Notes: a model not told the origin generated them from the sequence alone. A stretch of 64,000 nucleotides of DNA from Cesiribacter sp964504565 (GCA_964504565.1 CAZDEY010000003.1:62001-126000); one strand, 5' to 3'; positions 25,358 through 34,454 are shown, counted from the stretch's first letter. Numbers and translations are program-made.

Positions 25358-26473
25358 ATGAAGAATAATAAGGTTAAAATAGTTATAGCCTCCGTGCTTA
25401 AGCCAATTGATGACCCCCGGATGTACTATAAGTTTGGTATTACGCTGGCTGAAACAAATAAATACCACGTTAATATCATAGGGTATCCATCAAAAAATAC
25501 GGTTTACCACCCCAATATTTCATTTTTTCCTCATAAGGCTTTTAAAAGGTTGAGCTTTGGCAGGCTCCAGGCTCAGTACAATTTTGCTAAAACCTTATTT
25601 CATTTAAAGCCTGAACTAACTATAGTTAATACCCCTGAGCTCGCAGTTGTTACAATTATATTCAGAATATTATTTGGCTTTAAATTTATAGTTGATATTA
25701 GAGAAAATTATGCGCGAAATATTATTTGGTCGCATAGATCAGGGGTTATAAGAAAGGCATTAGGTATGCTCATGGTTTTAGCAGAACGATTGAGCTTTAG
25801 ATTAGCACACAAAAGTATTTTGGCTGAGAAAGGATATAGGTCAGAAATGAAGTATTTAGATTCGGCTAAAACTGTAATTTTAGAAAATAAAGCTTTGGCT
25901 CAACTTACGCCCAAGACTTCCCGGAGTTCTAGAGACAAATTAAGACTTCTATACTCAGGAACCGTAGCTGAATCATATGGTATCTGGGATTCGGTAAACC
26001 TATGTCAAAAACTAGTCAATCTGGGGATTAACCTGGAACTTCGGGTTATAGGCCATTGCCCGAACCATACCCTCTTTAAGAATTTAATGCGCCTAAACTA
26101 TAAATGGTTAAAACTTACTATATCCTTAACTCCAATACCCTACCCCACTATCCTAGAATCCTACAGCGAAATAGATTATGCTCTTATAGCATACCAACCT
26201 AACCCATCTAATATAAATTGTATACCCACCAAAGTATACGAATGCCTACTGTATAAAATACCCATGATTTTGAAGAGGAATTCACCGTGGCTTCAAATAG
26301 CTAAAGACTACCAGGCGGGTATTACAATTGACTTTGACCAGCCCAATGCAGAAGAGTTTTTGCTGCCAACCCAATATAAGTTCTATTACAAAACCGATAC
26401 CACGCATTTGTCCTGGGAACGGAGCGAAGCCAATATGTTGCTAGAAACTATAAATTTAGCCTTATCTAAATAA
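25358..26473 (+). CDS. Glycosyltransferase (GT4-like)
   Basis: 371 residues from the ATG at 25358. Contains the start KIVIASVLKPIDDPRMYYKFG typical of a Bacteroidota glycosyltransferase group, VDIRENYARN in the first Rossmann domain, and a donor-side segment RLLYSGTVAESYGIWDSV with PTKVYECLLYKIPMI. AT-richer than its neighbours and lacking companion polysaccharide genes, which is compatible with transfer. The longer frame back to 25151 is antisense to dapD. Its last codons form the first of the two metal-box-like palindromes. Confidence 0.82.
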   Translation: MKNNKVKIVIASVLKPIDDPRMYYKFGITLAETNKYHVNIIGYPSKNTVYHPNISFFPHKAFKRLSFGRLQAQYNFAKTLFHLKPELTIVNTPELAVVTIIFRILFGFKFIVDIRENYARNIIWSHRSGVIRKALGMLMVLAERLSFRLAHKSILAEKGYRSEMKYLDSAKTVILENKALAQLTPKTSRSSRDKLRLLYSGTVAESYGIWDSVNLCQKLVNLGINLELRVIGHCPNHTLFKNLMRLNYKWLKLTISLTPIPYPTILESYSEIDYALIAYQPNPSNINCIPTKVYECLLYKIPMILKRNSPWLQIAKDYQAGITIDFDQPNAEEFLLPTQYKFYYKTDTTHLSWERSEANMLLETINLALSK

Positions 26474-26495
26474 TAGATTATTAGCTTTACCTAAA
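26455..26495 (+). promoter_or_regulatory. Two 7-2-7 palindromes in the promoter of the DtxR-type regulator
   Basis: TTTAGCCTTATCTAAA (26455-26470) and ATTAGCTTTACCTAAA (26480-26495) lie 25 bp apart, start to start, and just upstream of the -7 element at 26504-26511. DtxR/MntR proteins bind metal-dependent palindromes of this kind near promoters of uptake genes; autoregulation of the regulator and importer by metal is the simplest reading. Confidence 0.65.
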
Positions 26496-26503
26496 TATTT
26501 TTT

Positions 26504-26511
26504 TACCTTTG
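26504..26511 (+). promoter_or_regulatory. -7 promoter element of the metal uptake operon
   Basis: TACCTTTG matches the Bacteroidota consensus TAnnTTTG and lies 40 bp before the regulator ATG. The second palindrome would cover the region between -33 and -7, so binding there should block transcription. Confidence 0.55.
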
Positions 26512-26551
26512 TATAAACTAATTTAAGATTCACTCGTTATAGTTCTGTTAT

Positions 26552-27214
26552 ATGCTTAGCTCGGCTGAAGAAAATTATTTAAAGGCAATTTATCATCTGC
26601 AACAGGCTTCCGAGTCGGTTTCTACTACCCACCTCTCGGATGCTATGAGCACCAAGCCCGCCTCGGCCACCGATATGATTAAGAAACTTTCGGATAAAGG
26701 GGTTATTGAATACCAGAAATACCAAGGCGTTAAGATTACCGATTCCGGAAGGAAAATTGCCCTGGCTATTGTGCGTAAACATAGACTTTGGGAGGTCTTT
26801 CTCTCCCAGAAATTAAAATTTGCGTGGGACGAAGTACACGATCTGGCCGAAGAACTGGAACATATAGGTTCCGAGAAATTAATTAACCGGCTGGATGAGT
26901 TTTTAGGTTTCCCCGAATATGATCCTCACGGGGACCCCATTCCCGACAAGGAAGGTAACATTTCAGCTAAGCCTAAAATAGTTTTATCGGAGCTGGAACT
27001 CCGTACGCCGGCCACCATAATCGCAGTAAAAAATTCAACTCCTACCTATCTTCAGTACTTAGATAAGATGGGAGTACAAATTGGCGGGTCCATTCAAGTA
27101 ACCGATCGCTTAGATTTCGACAATTCAGTAGAGGTAAGTTTAAATCAATCGCGCGGTTTCTTTATGTCGCACGAAGCTGCCAAAAATATTCTGGTACGCC
27201 CTCTGGATAAATAA
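26552..27214 (+). CDS. DtxR/MntR-family metal-dependent transcriptional regulator
   Basis: 220 residues. Winged helix at about 5-60 (EENYLKAIYHLQQ, with the recognition-helix segment KPASATDMIKKLSDKG), metal-binding and dimerisation region about 65-140 (RKHRLWEVFLSQKL, EVHDLAEELEHIGSEKLINRLDEFLG, YDPHGDPIP), and a C-terminal FeoA/SH3-like domain. It presumably senses Mn or Fe and represses the operon it leads (substrate-binding protein, ATPase and two permeases). Two palindromes lie in its promoter. Confidence 0.94.
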   Translation: MLSSAEENYLKAIYHLQQASESVSTTHLSDAMSTKPASATDMIKKLSDKGVIEYQKYQGVKITDSGRKIALAIVRKHRLWEVFLSQKLKFAWDEVHDLAEELEHIGSEKLINRLDEFLGFPEYDPHGDPIPDKEGNISAKPKIVLSELELRTPATIIAVKNSTPTYLQYLDKMGVQIGGSIQVTDRLDFDNSVEVSLNQSRGFFMSHEAAKNILVRPLDK

Positions 27215-27217
27215 TTT

Positions 27218-28141
27218 ATGAGAGTTATTATAAAACTAATTATGTTAAGTACGGCAATAGCCCTTTCCGCTTGCGGCTCGCCGAATAATGAAACTTCTGC
27301 AGGTGGTAAAAAGCTAATAGTTACTACCACCAATATTTTAGGCGATGTAGTTAACGAAATTGTTGGCGATTCGGCCGAGGTTAAATCACTTATGGGGCCG
27401 GGTGTAGATCCGCACTTATACAAACCTTCGCAGGGCGATATAGAATTACTGAGCCGGGCTAATATAATTGTATACAACGGCTTGCATTTAGAAGGGAAAA
27501 TGCAGGAAATTCTGGAAAAGATTGGCCGCCAGAAACCTACAATAAGCGCCGGCGCCGGGTTAACCAAAGGTGAATTACAGTACCCAGCCCAACTAAAATC
27601 GGCCCCCGACCCGCACATTTGGTTTGATGTAGCATTATGGAGTAAAGCCGTAAACCATGTCAGCCGGCAATTAGCTAAACACAATTCTACAAATTCAGCG
27701 TACTACCAGCAACGATCCCAAGCTTACGTTCGAGAGTTAGAAAGTCTGGATATATGGGTGAAGGAGCAGGTTAATTCTATTCCTCAAAACAGAAGAATTT
27801 TGATTACTGCCCACGATGCCTTTGGGTATTTTGGTACAGCCTACGGCATAGAGGTTAAGGGTTTGCAGGGTATATCAACCATGTCGGAGTACGGTATAAA
27901 AGATATTCAGGATATGACCGAGCTGATTAGCTCCCGAAATATTCCGGCGGTTTTTGTGGAAACTTCGGTACCCCGAAAGGCCTTAGAGGCGGTAGTGGCC
28001 GGTTGCAAGCAGCGAGGCCACCAGGTTAGTATAGGTGGCAGTTTATACTCCGATGCTTTAGGTTCGGCCGAATCGGGTGGCGGTACTTATATTGGCATGG
28101 TCAAGTCCAATGTTAACACCATAGTTAAAGCATTGCGGTAG
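27218..28141 (+). CDS. Metal ABC transporter substrate-binding lipoprotein (TroA-like)
   Basis: 307 residues. Lipoprotein signal with lipobox ALSAC (Cys19). Cluster A-I solute-binding fold; the expected metal ligands are present: His66 (DPHLYKPS), His133 (DPHIWFD), His199 (ITAHDAFGYFG) and Asp279 (SLYSDALG), the same set and nearly the same positions as TroA. The His-rich loop seen in dedicated zinc ZnuA proteins is missing, which favours Mn/Fe, but the metal cannot be fixed from sequence. Starts 3 bp after the regulator. Confidence 0.93.
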   Translation: MRVIIKLIMLSTAIALSACGSPNNETSAGGKKLIVTTTNILGDVVNEIVGDSAEVKSLMGPGVDPHLYKPSQGDIELLSRANIIVYNGLHLEGKMQEILEKIGRQKPTISAGAGLTKGELQYPAQLKSAPDPHIWFDVALWSKAVNHVSRQLAKHNSTNSAYYQQRSQAYVRELESLDIWVKEQVNSIPQNRRILITAHDAFGYFGTAYGIEVKGLQGISTMSEYGIKDIQDMTELISSRNIPAVFVETSVPRKALEAVVAGCKQRGHQVSIGGSLYSDALGSAESGGGTYIGMVKSNVNTIVKALR

Positions 28142-28145
28142 GTTT

Positions 28146-28934
28146 ATGATACATCAAGTTGAAAATCCCGCCCTGGAAGTTCACGATTTAACGGTTACCT
28201 ACCACCGTAAACCCGTACTCTGGAATATTGACCTAACTGCACCCAAAGGCAAACTTATTGGAATTGTAGGCCCTAATGGGGCCGGTAAAAGCACGCTTAT
28301 AAAAGCCTGTATGGGTTTGTTGCCTATTGCCAGCGGTCATGCTGAAATTTTTGGCAAGAGTCTGGATGAGGTTCGGCAGCAGGTTAGCTATGTTCCCCAA
28401 CGCGAATCGGTAGACTGGGACTTCCCCGCCTCGGTGTACGATGTTGTGGCCATGGGCCGCTACGGAGTGCGTGGATTATTCCGAAGATTACGACAGGCCG
28501 ATAAGGATATTATCGAGCGTAGTATTAAGAAGGTTGGCTTGGAGTCGTTTAAGAATCGTCAAATAAGTCAGTTAAGCGGTGGCCAGCAACAGCGGGTATT
28601 TTTAGCCAGGGCGCTGGCTCAGGAAGCCGACCTCTATTTTATGGATGAACCCTTTGCCGGGGTTGATGCCGCTACCGAACGCGCTATTCTTAGCCTTCTT
28701 CAGGAAATGAGTAGCGCCGGCAAAACCGTTATAGTTGTTCACCACGATTTACAAACCGTAGAGAACTTCTTTGATTGGGTTATTCTGCTGAATTTACGAT
28801 TAGTGGCCAGCGGTCCGGTTAAAGAAGTATTTACGCCGGAACTGCTGCAGCAAACCTACGGCGGCCGGCTTACGGTATTAAGTGAGGTTACCAACTTAAT
28901 GCGGCAAAAGGAAATACCAACCCGTAAAGGATAA
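28146..28934 (+). CDS. Metal ABC transporter ATP-binding protein
   Basis: 262 residues. Walker A GPNGAGKST (about 45-53), Q-loop YVPQRESVDWDFP, signature LSGGQQQR, Walker B DLYFMDEPF and switch His in VVHHDL. The sequence after the Q-loop (SVDWDFPASVYDVV) is characteristic of the Mn/Zn/Fe (MntB/TroB/ZnuC) branch. Powers import through the two permeases encoded next. Confidence 0.95.
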   Translation: MIHQVENPALEVHDLTVTYHRKPVLWNIDLTAPKGKLIGIVGPNGAGKSTLIKACMGLLPIASGHAEIFGKSLDEVRQQVSYVPQRESVDWDFPASVYDVVAMGRYGVRGLFRRLRQADKDIIERSIKKVGLESFKNRQISQLSGGQQQRVFLARALAQEADLYFMDEPFAGVDAATERAILSLLQEMSSAGKTVIVVHHDLQTVENFFDWVILLNLRLVASGPVKEVFTPELLQQTYGGRLTVLSEVTNLMRQKEIPTRKG

Positions 28935-28938
28935 ATGT

Positions 28939-30222
28939 ATGCTTGGACTGGATGATCCCACTTTTCGCTACGTTCTGGCCGGTATTATTCTCTTAGCGGC
29001 TAGTTCGGCCCTAGTGGGTTGTTTTACTTTTTTACGGAAAAGGGCACTGGTCGGCGATGCCATTTCGCATAGTGTGCTGCCCGGTATATGCTTAGGCTTT
29101 TTGCTCAGCGGAACCAAAAACCCAATTTACTTAGTGCTAGGCGCACTGGTTACCGGCTGGCTGTCGGTGGTAGCCCTGGATTTTATTACTCGAAAAACCA
29201 AACTTAAAGAAGATACAGCTACAGGAATAGTGCTATCGGTATTTTTTGGGATAGGAATTCTGTTGCTAACGGTAATTCAGAGTAGCGGGAATGCTGCCCA
29301 GGCCGGTTTAAATAATTTCTTATTTGGAAAGGCAGCTTCCCTTTTACCGGAAGATATTCTGGTTTTTGGCATAATTGCCGTTGTTCTAATTGCCTCAATA
29401 CTTATATTTTATAAGGAATTCACCATGATTTCCTTTGACGAAGCCTATGCCTCAACTACCCGGATTCCGGTACGAGGTTTGGAGCTATGGTTAACCACGC
29501 TAACCGTACTGGCCGTAGTAGTGGGTATACAGGCAGTAGGCGTGGTGCTTATGGCCGCTATGCTGATAACCCCGGCGGCAGCGGCCCGCTTTTGGACCCA
29601 CCGCTTACCCCGCATGCTGTTGCTGAGTGCCGTATTTGGGATAATAAGCGGTATTGCCGGAGCGTACATTAGTATTTCGGCACCGGCTATGCCTACCGGC
29701 CCCTGGATGGTTATAGTACTAAGCACCATTGCAATTTTGAGTTTTTTCTTTGCCCCGCAAAAGGGCATCTTTTTTAAACAGCTTAAGCAGGAACGGTTCA
29801 GCCAAAAACTAAAGGAGGAAAACCTTCTGAAAAAAATATACCACGAATTGGAAAAAGACGGCGTAGTAGAGGAACGCTACGCCCTACCCTACCACCAGGT
29901 TATTGAAGCCGGAAAAGACCTTAAGGGTACCACAAAGCATACCCTAACCCGCCTCAAAAAACAAGGCTACTTATTGGCCAATCGGCAGAGTATAAGCTTG
30001 ACTCCGGCTGGCTATACCAAAGCGGAGCGGGTGGTACGCTTACACCGCTTGTGGGAGGTATACTTAACCCGCTACCTGCAGGCCGCCTCCGACCACGTAC
30101 ACGATGATGCCGAAAGTATTGAGCACCTAATTACCCCCGAACTGGAAGCCCAACTGATGAAAAAACTGGACTATCCGGAAACCGACCCGCACCAGAGCAA
30201 AATTCCTTACGCTAACCTATGA
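28939..30222 (+). CDS. Metal ABC transporter permease fused to a C-terminal DtxR-like regulatory domain
   Basis: 427 residues. Residues 1-275 are an ABC-3 permease with about nine membrane helices (GDAISHSVLPGICLGFL, the conserved loop TGIVLSVFFGIGILL). Residues about 285-427 are a cytoplasmic DtxR-like part: winged helix (LLKKIYHELEKDGVVEERY, KGTTKHTLTRLKKQGYLL, SLTPAGYTKAERVVRLHRLWEVYL) and metal/dimer region (DHVHDDAESIEHLITPELEAQL, YPETDPHQSKIP). It is clearly homologous to the stand-alone regulator at 26552. The same architecture is known from the chlamydial YtgCR protein, whose repressor part is released by cleavage. The FeoA-like third domain is absent. Confidence 0.93.
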   Translation: MLGLDDPTFRYVLAGIILLAASSALVGCFTFLRKRALVGDAISHSVLPGICLGFLLSGTKNPIYLVLGALVTGWLSVVALDFITRKTKLKEDTATGIVLSVFFGIGILLLTVIQSSGNAAQAGLNNFLFGKAASLLPEDILVFGIIAVVLIASILIFYKEFTMISFDEAYASTTRIPVRGLELWLTTLTVLAVVVGIQAVGVVLMAAMLITPAAAARFWTHRLPRMLLLSAVFGIISGIAGAYISISAPAMPTGPWMVIVLSTIAILSFFFAPQKGIFFKQLKQERFSQKLKEENLLKKIYHELEKDGVVEERYALPYHQVIEAGKDLKGTTKHTLTRLKKQGYLLANRQSISLTPAGYTKAERVVRLHRLWEVYLTRYLQAASDHVHDDAESIEHLITPELEAQLMKKLDYPETDPHQSKIPYANL

Positions 30223-31109
30223 GCCAAACTGACTTTTATATTATTCTAACGGCTAGCCTGGTAGCTATAAGTTGTAGTCTGCTTGGCTGTTTTCTGGTGC
30301 TGCGAAAAATGGCTATGGTAGGCGATGCAATCAGTCACGCCGTATTGCCCGGCATAGTATTAGCCTTCCTTATAAGCGGCACCCGCGACTCCGTGATAAT
30401 GTTGATTGGAGCCATGATTGTTGGTGTACTAAGTACGTTTTTGATTGAGTACTTTACCCGCAAAGGCCGTCTGCAGTCCGATGCTTCAATTGGCGTGACC
30501 TTTACGTGGCTATTTGCCGTGGGAGTAGTATTGCTTAGCGTATTTGCCGGTGATGTAGATTTAGACCAAGAATGTGTGCTGTACGGAGAAATTGCTTATG
30601 TGCCGTTCGACCTGTGGTTGCTACCCTCCGGCCAGTCAATGGGGCCGCGGGCAGTTTGGATAGTGGGACCGGTTCTGCTGGCTATAATTCTATTTATAGT
30701 TTTTGGCTACAAGGGCCTAAAAATAACCACCTTCGATGGGGCTTTTGCTACCCTATCCGGCGTTTCGGTTTTGGTTTGGCACTACGCGCTAATGTCGCTG
30801 GTATCCGCGGTAACGGTGGCCTCCTTTGAACTGGTAGGAGCTATACTAGTAGTTGCCTTCTTGATTGTGCCGCCGGCTACCGCCTATTTGCTTACCAATA
30901 AGCTACAAGCTATGCTTTGGCTATCGGTGGGCCTAAGTATAGTAACGGCAGTAGGAGGCTATTATATGGCCGTTTGGGTTAACGGATCTATTGCCGGAGC
31001 AATGGCTACCGTAGCCGGAATACTATTTTCGGCTGCTCTAATCTTCTCGCCGACTGGTGGCTTACTTTCCACCAAGCTCTATAACCGGAAGCTTGAAAGC
31101 GTGGAGTGA
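30219..31109 (+). CDS. Metal ABC transporter permease (second subunit)
   Basis: 296 residues, an ABC-3 permease with about eight or nine membrane helices; conserved VGDAISHAVLPGIVLAFLISG near the N terminus and ASFELVGAILVVAFLIVPPATAYLL near the C terminus. No added domain, unlike the first permease, so the two should form a heterodimer. ATG overlaps the previous stop (ATGA). The last 48 bp overlap the 3' end of the opposing DUF4249 gene. Confidence 0.94.
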   Translation: MSQTDFYIILTASLVAISCSLLGCFLVLRKMAMVGDAISHAVLPGIVLAFLISGTRDSVIMLIGAMIVGVLSTFLIEYFTRKGRLQSDASIGVTFTWLFAVGVVLLSVFAGDVDLDQECVLYGEIAYVPFDLWLLPSGQSMGPRAVWIVGPVLLAIILFIVFGYKGLKITTFDGAFATLSGVSVLVWHYALMSLVSAVTVASFELVGAILVVAFLIVPPATAYLLTNKLQAMLWLSVGLSIVTAVGGYYMAVWVNGSIAGAMATVAGILFSAALIFSPTGGLLSTKLYNRKLESVE

Positions 31110-31973
31110 TGCCCCCCCGACAACTCCAAAGCCACCTTCTACATTACTTTTTATCTGGACTGGTTCGGCCAGCGGGTTATCCTGGGCATCTTCGTTGGCG
31201 TTGGCGGAAAGCAGGTAGTTATAGTAGTCCTCCGTTACATGATAAAGCAGCAAATAGGAGCCTGCGTACCTGTCATTTATATCTGCTGGGTTTCCACCGT
31301 ATTCATCGTATACTTCAATTTCGCTGGATTGACCAAAAGCATTGTTGTTAATTAGTAAATCAGGGCGATTTATGTGGATGTTGGTTGTACCCGGGTAATC
31401 GCTTTCTAATTCACTATAATACCAGTAAGTTTCACCGGGATTGTCTGGGTTTTGGTTATAATATTGTTGAGCCAGCCTTAGTAAATAGTACTTTGGCGTT
31501 GAGCCCGAATCGTTTATCCTGATTTTAAAGTAGGTTTTATAATTATCACTGCCCGATACAACTGAACGAGTTTCTACGAAATCAAACGTTACCTTTTCAG
31601 GAATTTTAAAACTGGCTGAAGCTTGGCTAATTTCATTATTGTAAGGATAACTCACTACTATACTATAAGGCACGTTAACTTGGGTTGCCCCCTTAGGAAT
31701 ATCAAACCCTGAAGGCTCCGAATCAGTGTTTCGCAAAGTAATAGTATCCGTAGGGGAAATTAATTGAACGGTAGCCCAAGGCGCTAGGCCATAACTATCT
31801 CCATCACTGTATATATTCCTAGATAATGAAAGATACAATACGTTGCTCGTGTCGGGCAGCACCATACTGTGCAGCACAAAGCGGGTTGGCTCAGCCGGCA
31901 CATCAAAATCAATTACCGTTTCGCACGCTAAAAGTACGGGAAGGGCAAGCAGGCTGCAAATTAGCTTCTTCAT
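31062..31973 (-). CDS. DUF4249 lipoprotein
   Basis: 303 residues. Lipoprotein signal with lipobox LLAC (Cys16), then the family opening ETVIDFDVP and a beta-rich body with PYNNEISQASASFKIPE. DUF4249 proteins usually follow a TonB-dependent receptor gene in Bacteroidota, as here (3-bp gap), and are thought to be surface or periplasmic partners of the receptor. The 3' end overlaps the opposing permease gene by 48 bp, leaving no room for a terminator between them. Confidence 0.9.
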   Translation of the reverse strand: MKKLICSLLALPVLLACETVIDFDVPAEPTRFVLHSMVLPDTSNVLYLSLSRNIYSDGDSYGLAPWATVQLISPTDTITLRNTDSEPSGFDIPKGATQVNVPYSIVVSYPYNNEISQASASFKIPEKVTFDFVETRSVVSGSDNYKTYFKIRINDSGSTPKYYLLRLAQQYYNQNPDNPGETYWYYSELESDYPGTTNIHINRPDLLINNNAFGQSSEIEVYDEYGGNPADINDRYAGSYLLLYHVTEDYYNYLLSANANEDAQDNPLAEPVQIKSNVEGGFGVVGGASLHAFKLPVIELGGK

Positions 31974-31976
31974 ACC

Positions 31977-34307
31977 TTAAAATTTAAAATTGTAGGCTAC
32001 CGAGGGAATTATAGTAAATAGGCTGTACTGCACAAATTTATTCTGTTCAGTCTCGTAGTCATACTCCAAGTTTATATAGAACGGATTTTTTCGGTTATAT
32101 AAATTATACACACTAAACACCCACCTTCTTTCGCCCCAGCGCACTTTCTTAACCCGGCTGTAACTAAGGTCCATACGATGGTAGGCGCGCATTCTATAGG
32201 CATTACGTTCGCTATAGTACGTTAGCTCATCGCCGCCGCCCTGCTCATCTTCATACACATAGGTGGCCAACGGCAGAGTTATAGCATTGCCCGTACCGTA
32301 TACCCAAGTGGTAGAAAGTACGGATTTTTTATTAGGGCTATAATTAAGAACCACGCTCACATCGTGCCGGCGGTCGTACTTATAAGGAAATTTGTTGCCC
32401 AGGTTAAGGGTAGGAAACTGGCGGTTAGACCAACTCAGCGTATAGCCCAACCACCCGGTTAATTTACCCTGCTGCTTTTCAAAAAACAGTTCAGTTCCGT
32501 AGCTTTCTCCCCGGCCAAACGTAACCTGTTCCTGCCAGTCGGTTCGCGGGTCTATATAGCTGGCGGCCTCTTTGTAGGCCACCAAATTATCCATTTCTTT
32601 ATAGTACCCTTCTAAGCTCACCTGATACCCTCCTTTTAATTCTTTGGCTAAGCCAACCGCTGCCTGCCAGCTTTTCTGCGGCTTTACGTAATCCGTTGAG
32701 GGTACCCATAAATCGGTAGGCAGCCCTACCCCACTGTTAGTAAGCAAGTGAATGAACTGGCGCATAGTAACCGCAGAAGCTTTCAGGCTTAAGCTATTGG
32801 ATAGCAGGTAGCGACCGCTGATTCGCGGTTGCAGCGAGATGTAGTTTCTACCCTGGGTTATAAAAGCGCTACTGTGCAAACCTAAATTTAATTTTAGTTT
32901 AGAATTTACCATCCAGTCGTCTTCAACGTAGAGTTGCGATTCCCACGAATCCAGCATTAGGCTATCGGGCGGCATATAGGAATACTCATCTTCGCCCTCG
33001 CTTATAAACTGAAAAGCTCCGGGTTTAAAGCGATGCTGGGTAAGCATAAACCCGGTTCTGAGTTGGTGCTGGTTGTTTATGGATATATCAACATCGTTGG
33101 ACAGCGCAAAATCGCGAATGAAGGAGATATAGTTAGCGTTGATCTCTTCCTTTCTTTTGCTGCCATTATCGCTGTACTCATTGTACTGGTACGAGAATAA
33201 ATCGAACTGGTATTTACTGTAAGTAAGGGTAGTATTAGAGAAGATTTTATCGGAGAACACGTGGTTCCAGCGCAGGCTGGAGGTAATATTCCCCCACTTT
33301 ATTCCAGAATTTGATTCATCCTGATATACCTGCCCATCATAGTCAGTGTACTCATCGCCATTGTTTACGTAAAACTTGTCGTTACCTAAGTAAGCGCTGG
33401 CATATAGCCGGTTTTTCTCGTTTACTATATAGTTGAATTTAGTATTGAAATCGTAAAAATAGTAACCTGCTACTGCCTCTCCGTCCGACTGGACCTTAAT
33501 AATTGGCCGGGCCAAAATATCGATATACGTGCGGCGGCCGCTCACAATCATACTGGTCTTGTTTTTCTTTAGTGGCCCTTCAACTGTTAACCTCGAACTT
33601 ATAATACCAATTCCTCCCTCGCCGTGCCATTCCTGCATATTGCCTTCTTTCATGCGTATATCCAGCACCGAGGATAGCCGCCCGCCGTAACGAGCCGGAA
33701 AACCACCTTTGTACACATCAACGTGCTTAACCGCATCGGAATTGAAAACCGAAAAGAAACCAAATAAGTGGCTGGCATTATACACCGGCACCCCATCTAA
33801 CAAAATCAAGTTTTGGTCCGGACCGCCGCCCCGCACATAAATACCGCTGGTACCTTCGGCCCCGCTTTGTATACCCGGTAGCAATTGTAATGTCTTCAGA
33901 ATATCAACCTCCCCAAATAGGGCAGGCATACTTTTTATTGTAGTGATAGGAACCGATATCTTGCTCATCTGTACATCCTCCACCAAGGTAGGCTCATCGG
34001 CCATAACTACCACTTCATCCAGGTAGTCTTCTTCCTTAAGCAGTATAGTTACTTTATCGCCCGTATTAGGCTGTAATGTAAGATACTGGGTAACGTAACC
34101 TACATAACTTACACGTATATCTTTGGCGGTAGCATCGGGCAGGCTTAGGCTAAAGAAGCCGTACTCGTTAGTAGCGGTGCCACTTCCGGAAACAGGCTCG
34201 TAGAGGGTAGCACCTATAAGGGCTTCTCTGCTGCCGGCATCCAGCACGTAGCCACTTATAACGAAGCCGCTTTTTTGAGCGGAAGCAGCGCTACTCAGTA
34301 CAAGCAA
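31977..34307 (-). CDS. TonB-dependent receptor with carboxypeptidase-regulatory-like domain
   Basis: 776 residues as counted from a TTG at 34307. After the signal peptide (ends SSAASAQ) come a carboxypeptidase-regulatory-like domain (about 15-95; GYVLDAGSREALIGATLYEP), a plug domain (about 115-220; LLPGIQSGAEGTSGIYVRGGGPDQNLILLDGVPVYN shows the GGG-DQN and L-L-D-G-V-P hallmarks at 143-178) and a 22-strand-type barrel ending SVAYNFKF. It imports or binds a ligand with TonB energy; the ligand is unknown. The start is odd: an in-frame ATG at 34337 is followed two codons later by TGA (34331-34329), and no ATG lies between that stop and the signal peptide. Confidence 0.88.
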   Translation of the reverse strand: MLVLSSAASAQKSGFVISGYVLDAGSREALIGATLYEPVSGSGTATNEYGFFSLSLPDATAKDIRVSYVGYVTQYLTLQPNTGDKVTILLKEEDYLDEVVVMADEPTLVEDVQMSKISVPITTIKSMPALFGEVDILKTLQLLPGIQSGAEGTSGIYVRGGGPDQNLILLDGVPVYNASHLFGFFSVFNSDAVKHVDVYKGGFPARYGGRLSSVLDIRMKEGNMQEWHGEGGIGIISSRLTVEGPLKKNKTSMIVSGRRTYIDILARPIIKVQSDGEAVAGYYFYDFNTKFNYIVNEKNRLYASAYLGNDKFYVNNGDEYTDYDGQVYQDESNSGIKWGNITSSLRWNHVFSDKIFSNTTLTYSKYQFDLFSYQYNEYSDNGSKRKEEINANYISFIRDFALSNDVDISINNQHQLRTGFMLTQHRFKPGAFQFISEGEDEYSYMPPDSLMLDSWESQLYVEDDWMVNSKLKLNLGLHSSAFITQGRNYISLQPRISGRYLLSNSLSLKASAVTMRQFIHLLTNSGVGLPTDLWVPSTDYVKPQKSWQAAVGLAKELKGGYQVSLEGYYKEMDNLVAYKEAASYIDPRTDWQEQVTFGRGESYGTELFFEKQQGKLTGWLGYTLSWSNRQFPTLNLGNKFPYKYDRRHDVSVVLNYSPNKKSVLSTTWVYGTGNAITLPLATYVYEDEQGGGDELTYYSERNAYRMRAYHRMDLSYSRVKKVRWGERRWVFSVYNLYNRKNPFYINLEYDYETEQNKFVQYSLFTIIPSVAYNFKF

Positions 34308-34454
34308 TACTAAAATGGTTAAGGTATATCAATACATTTTGCAAATTTATCTAATAAATATACCAAGGCTTACTACTTTAAACTATTTCTTTGTTAAGAA
34401 TGACATAGGAGAATGATTAGCGGTATATTTTCGTTACCGAACCGTACAACTTCC

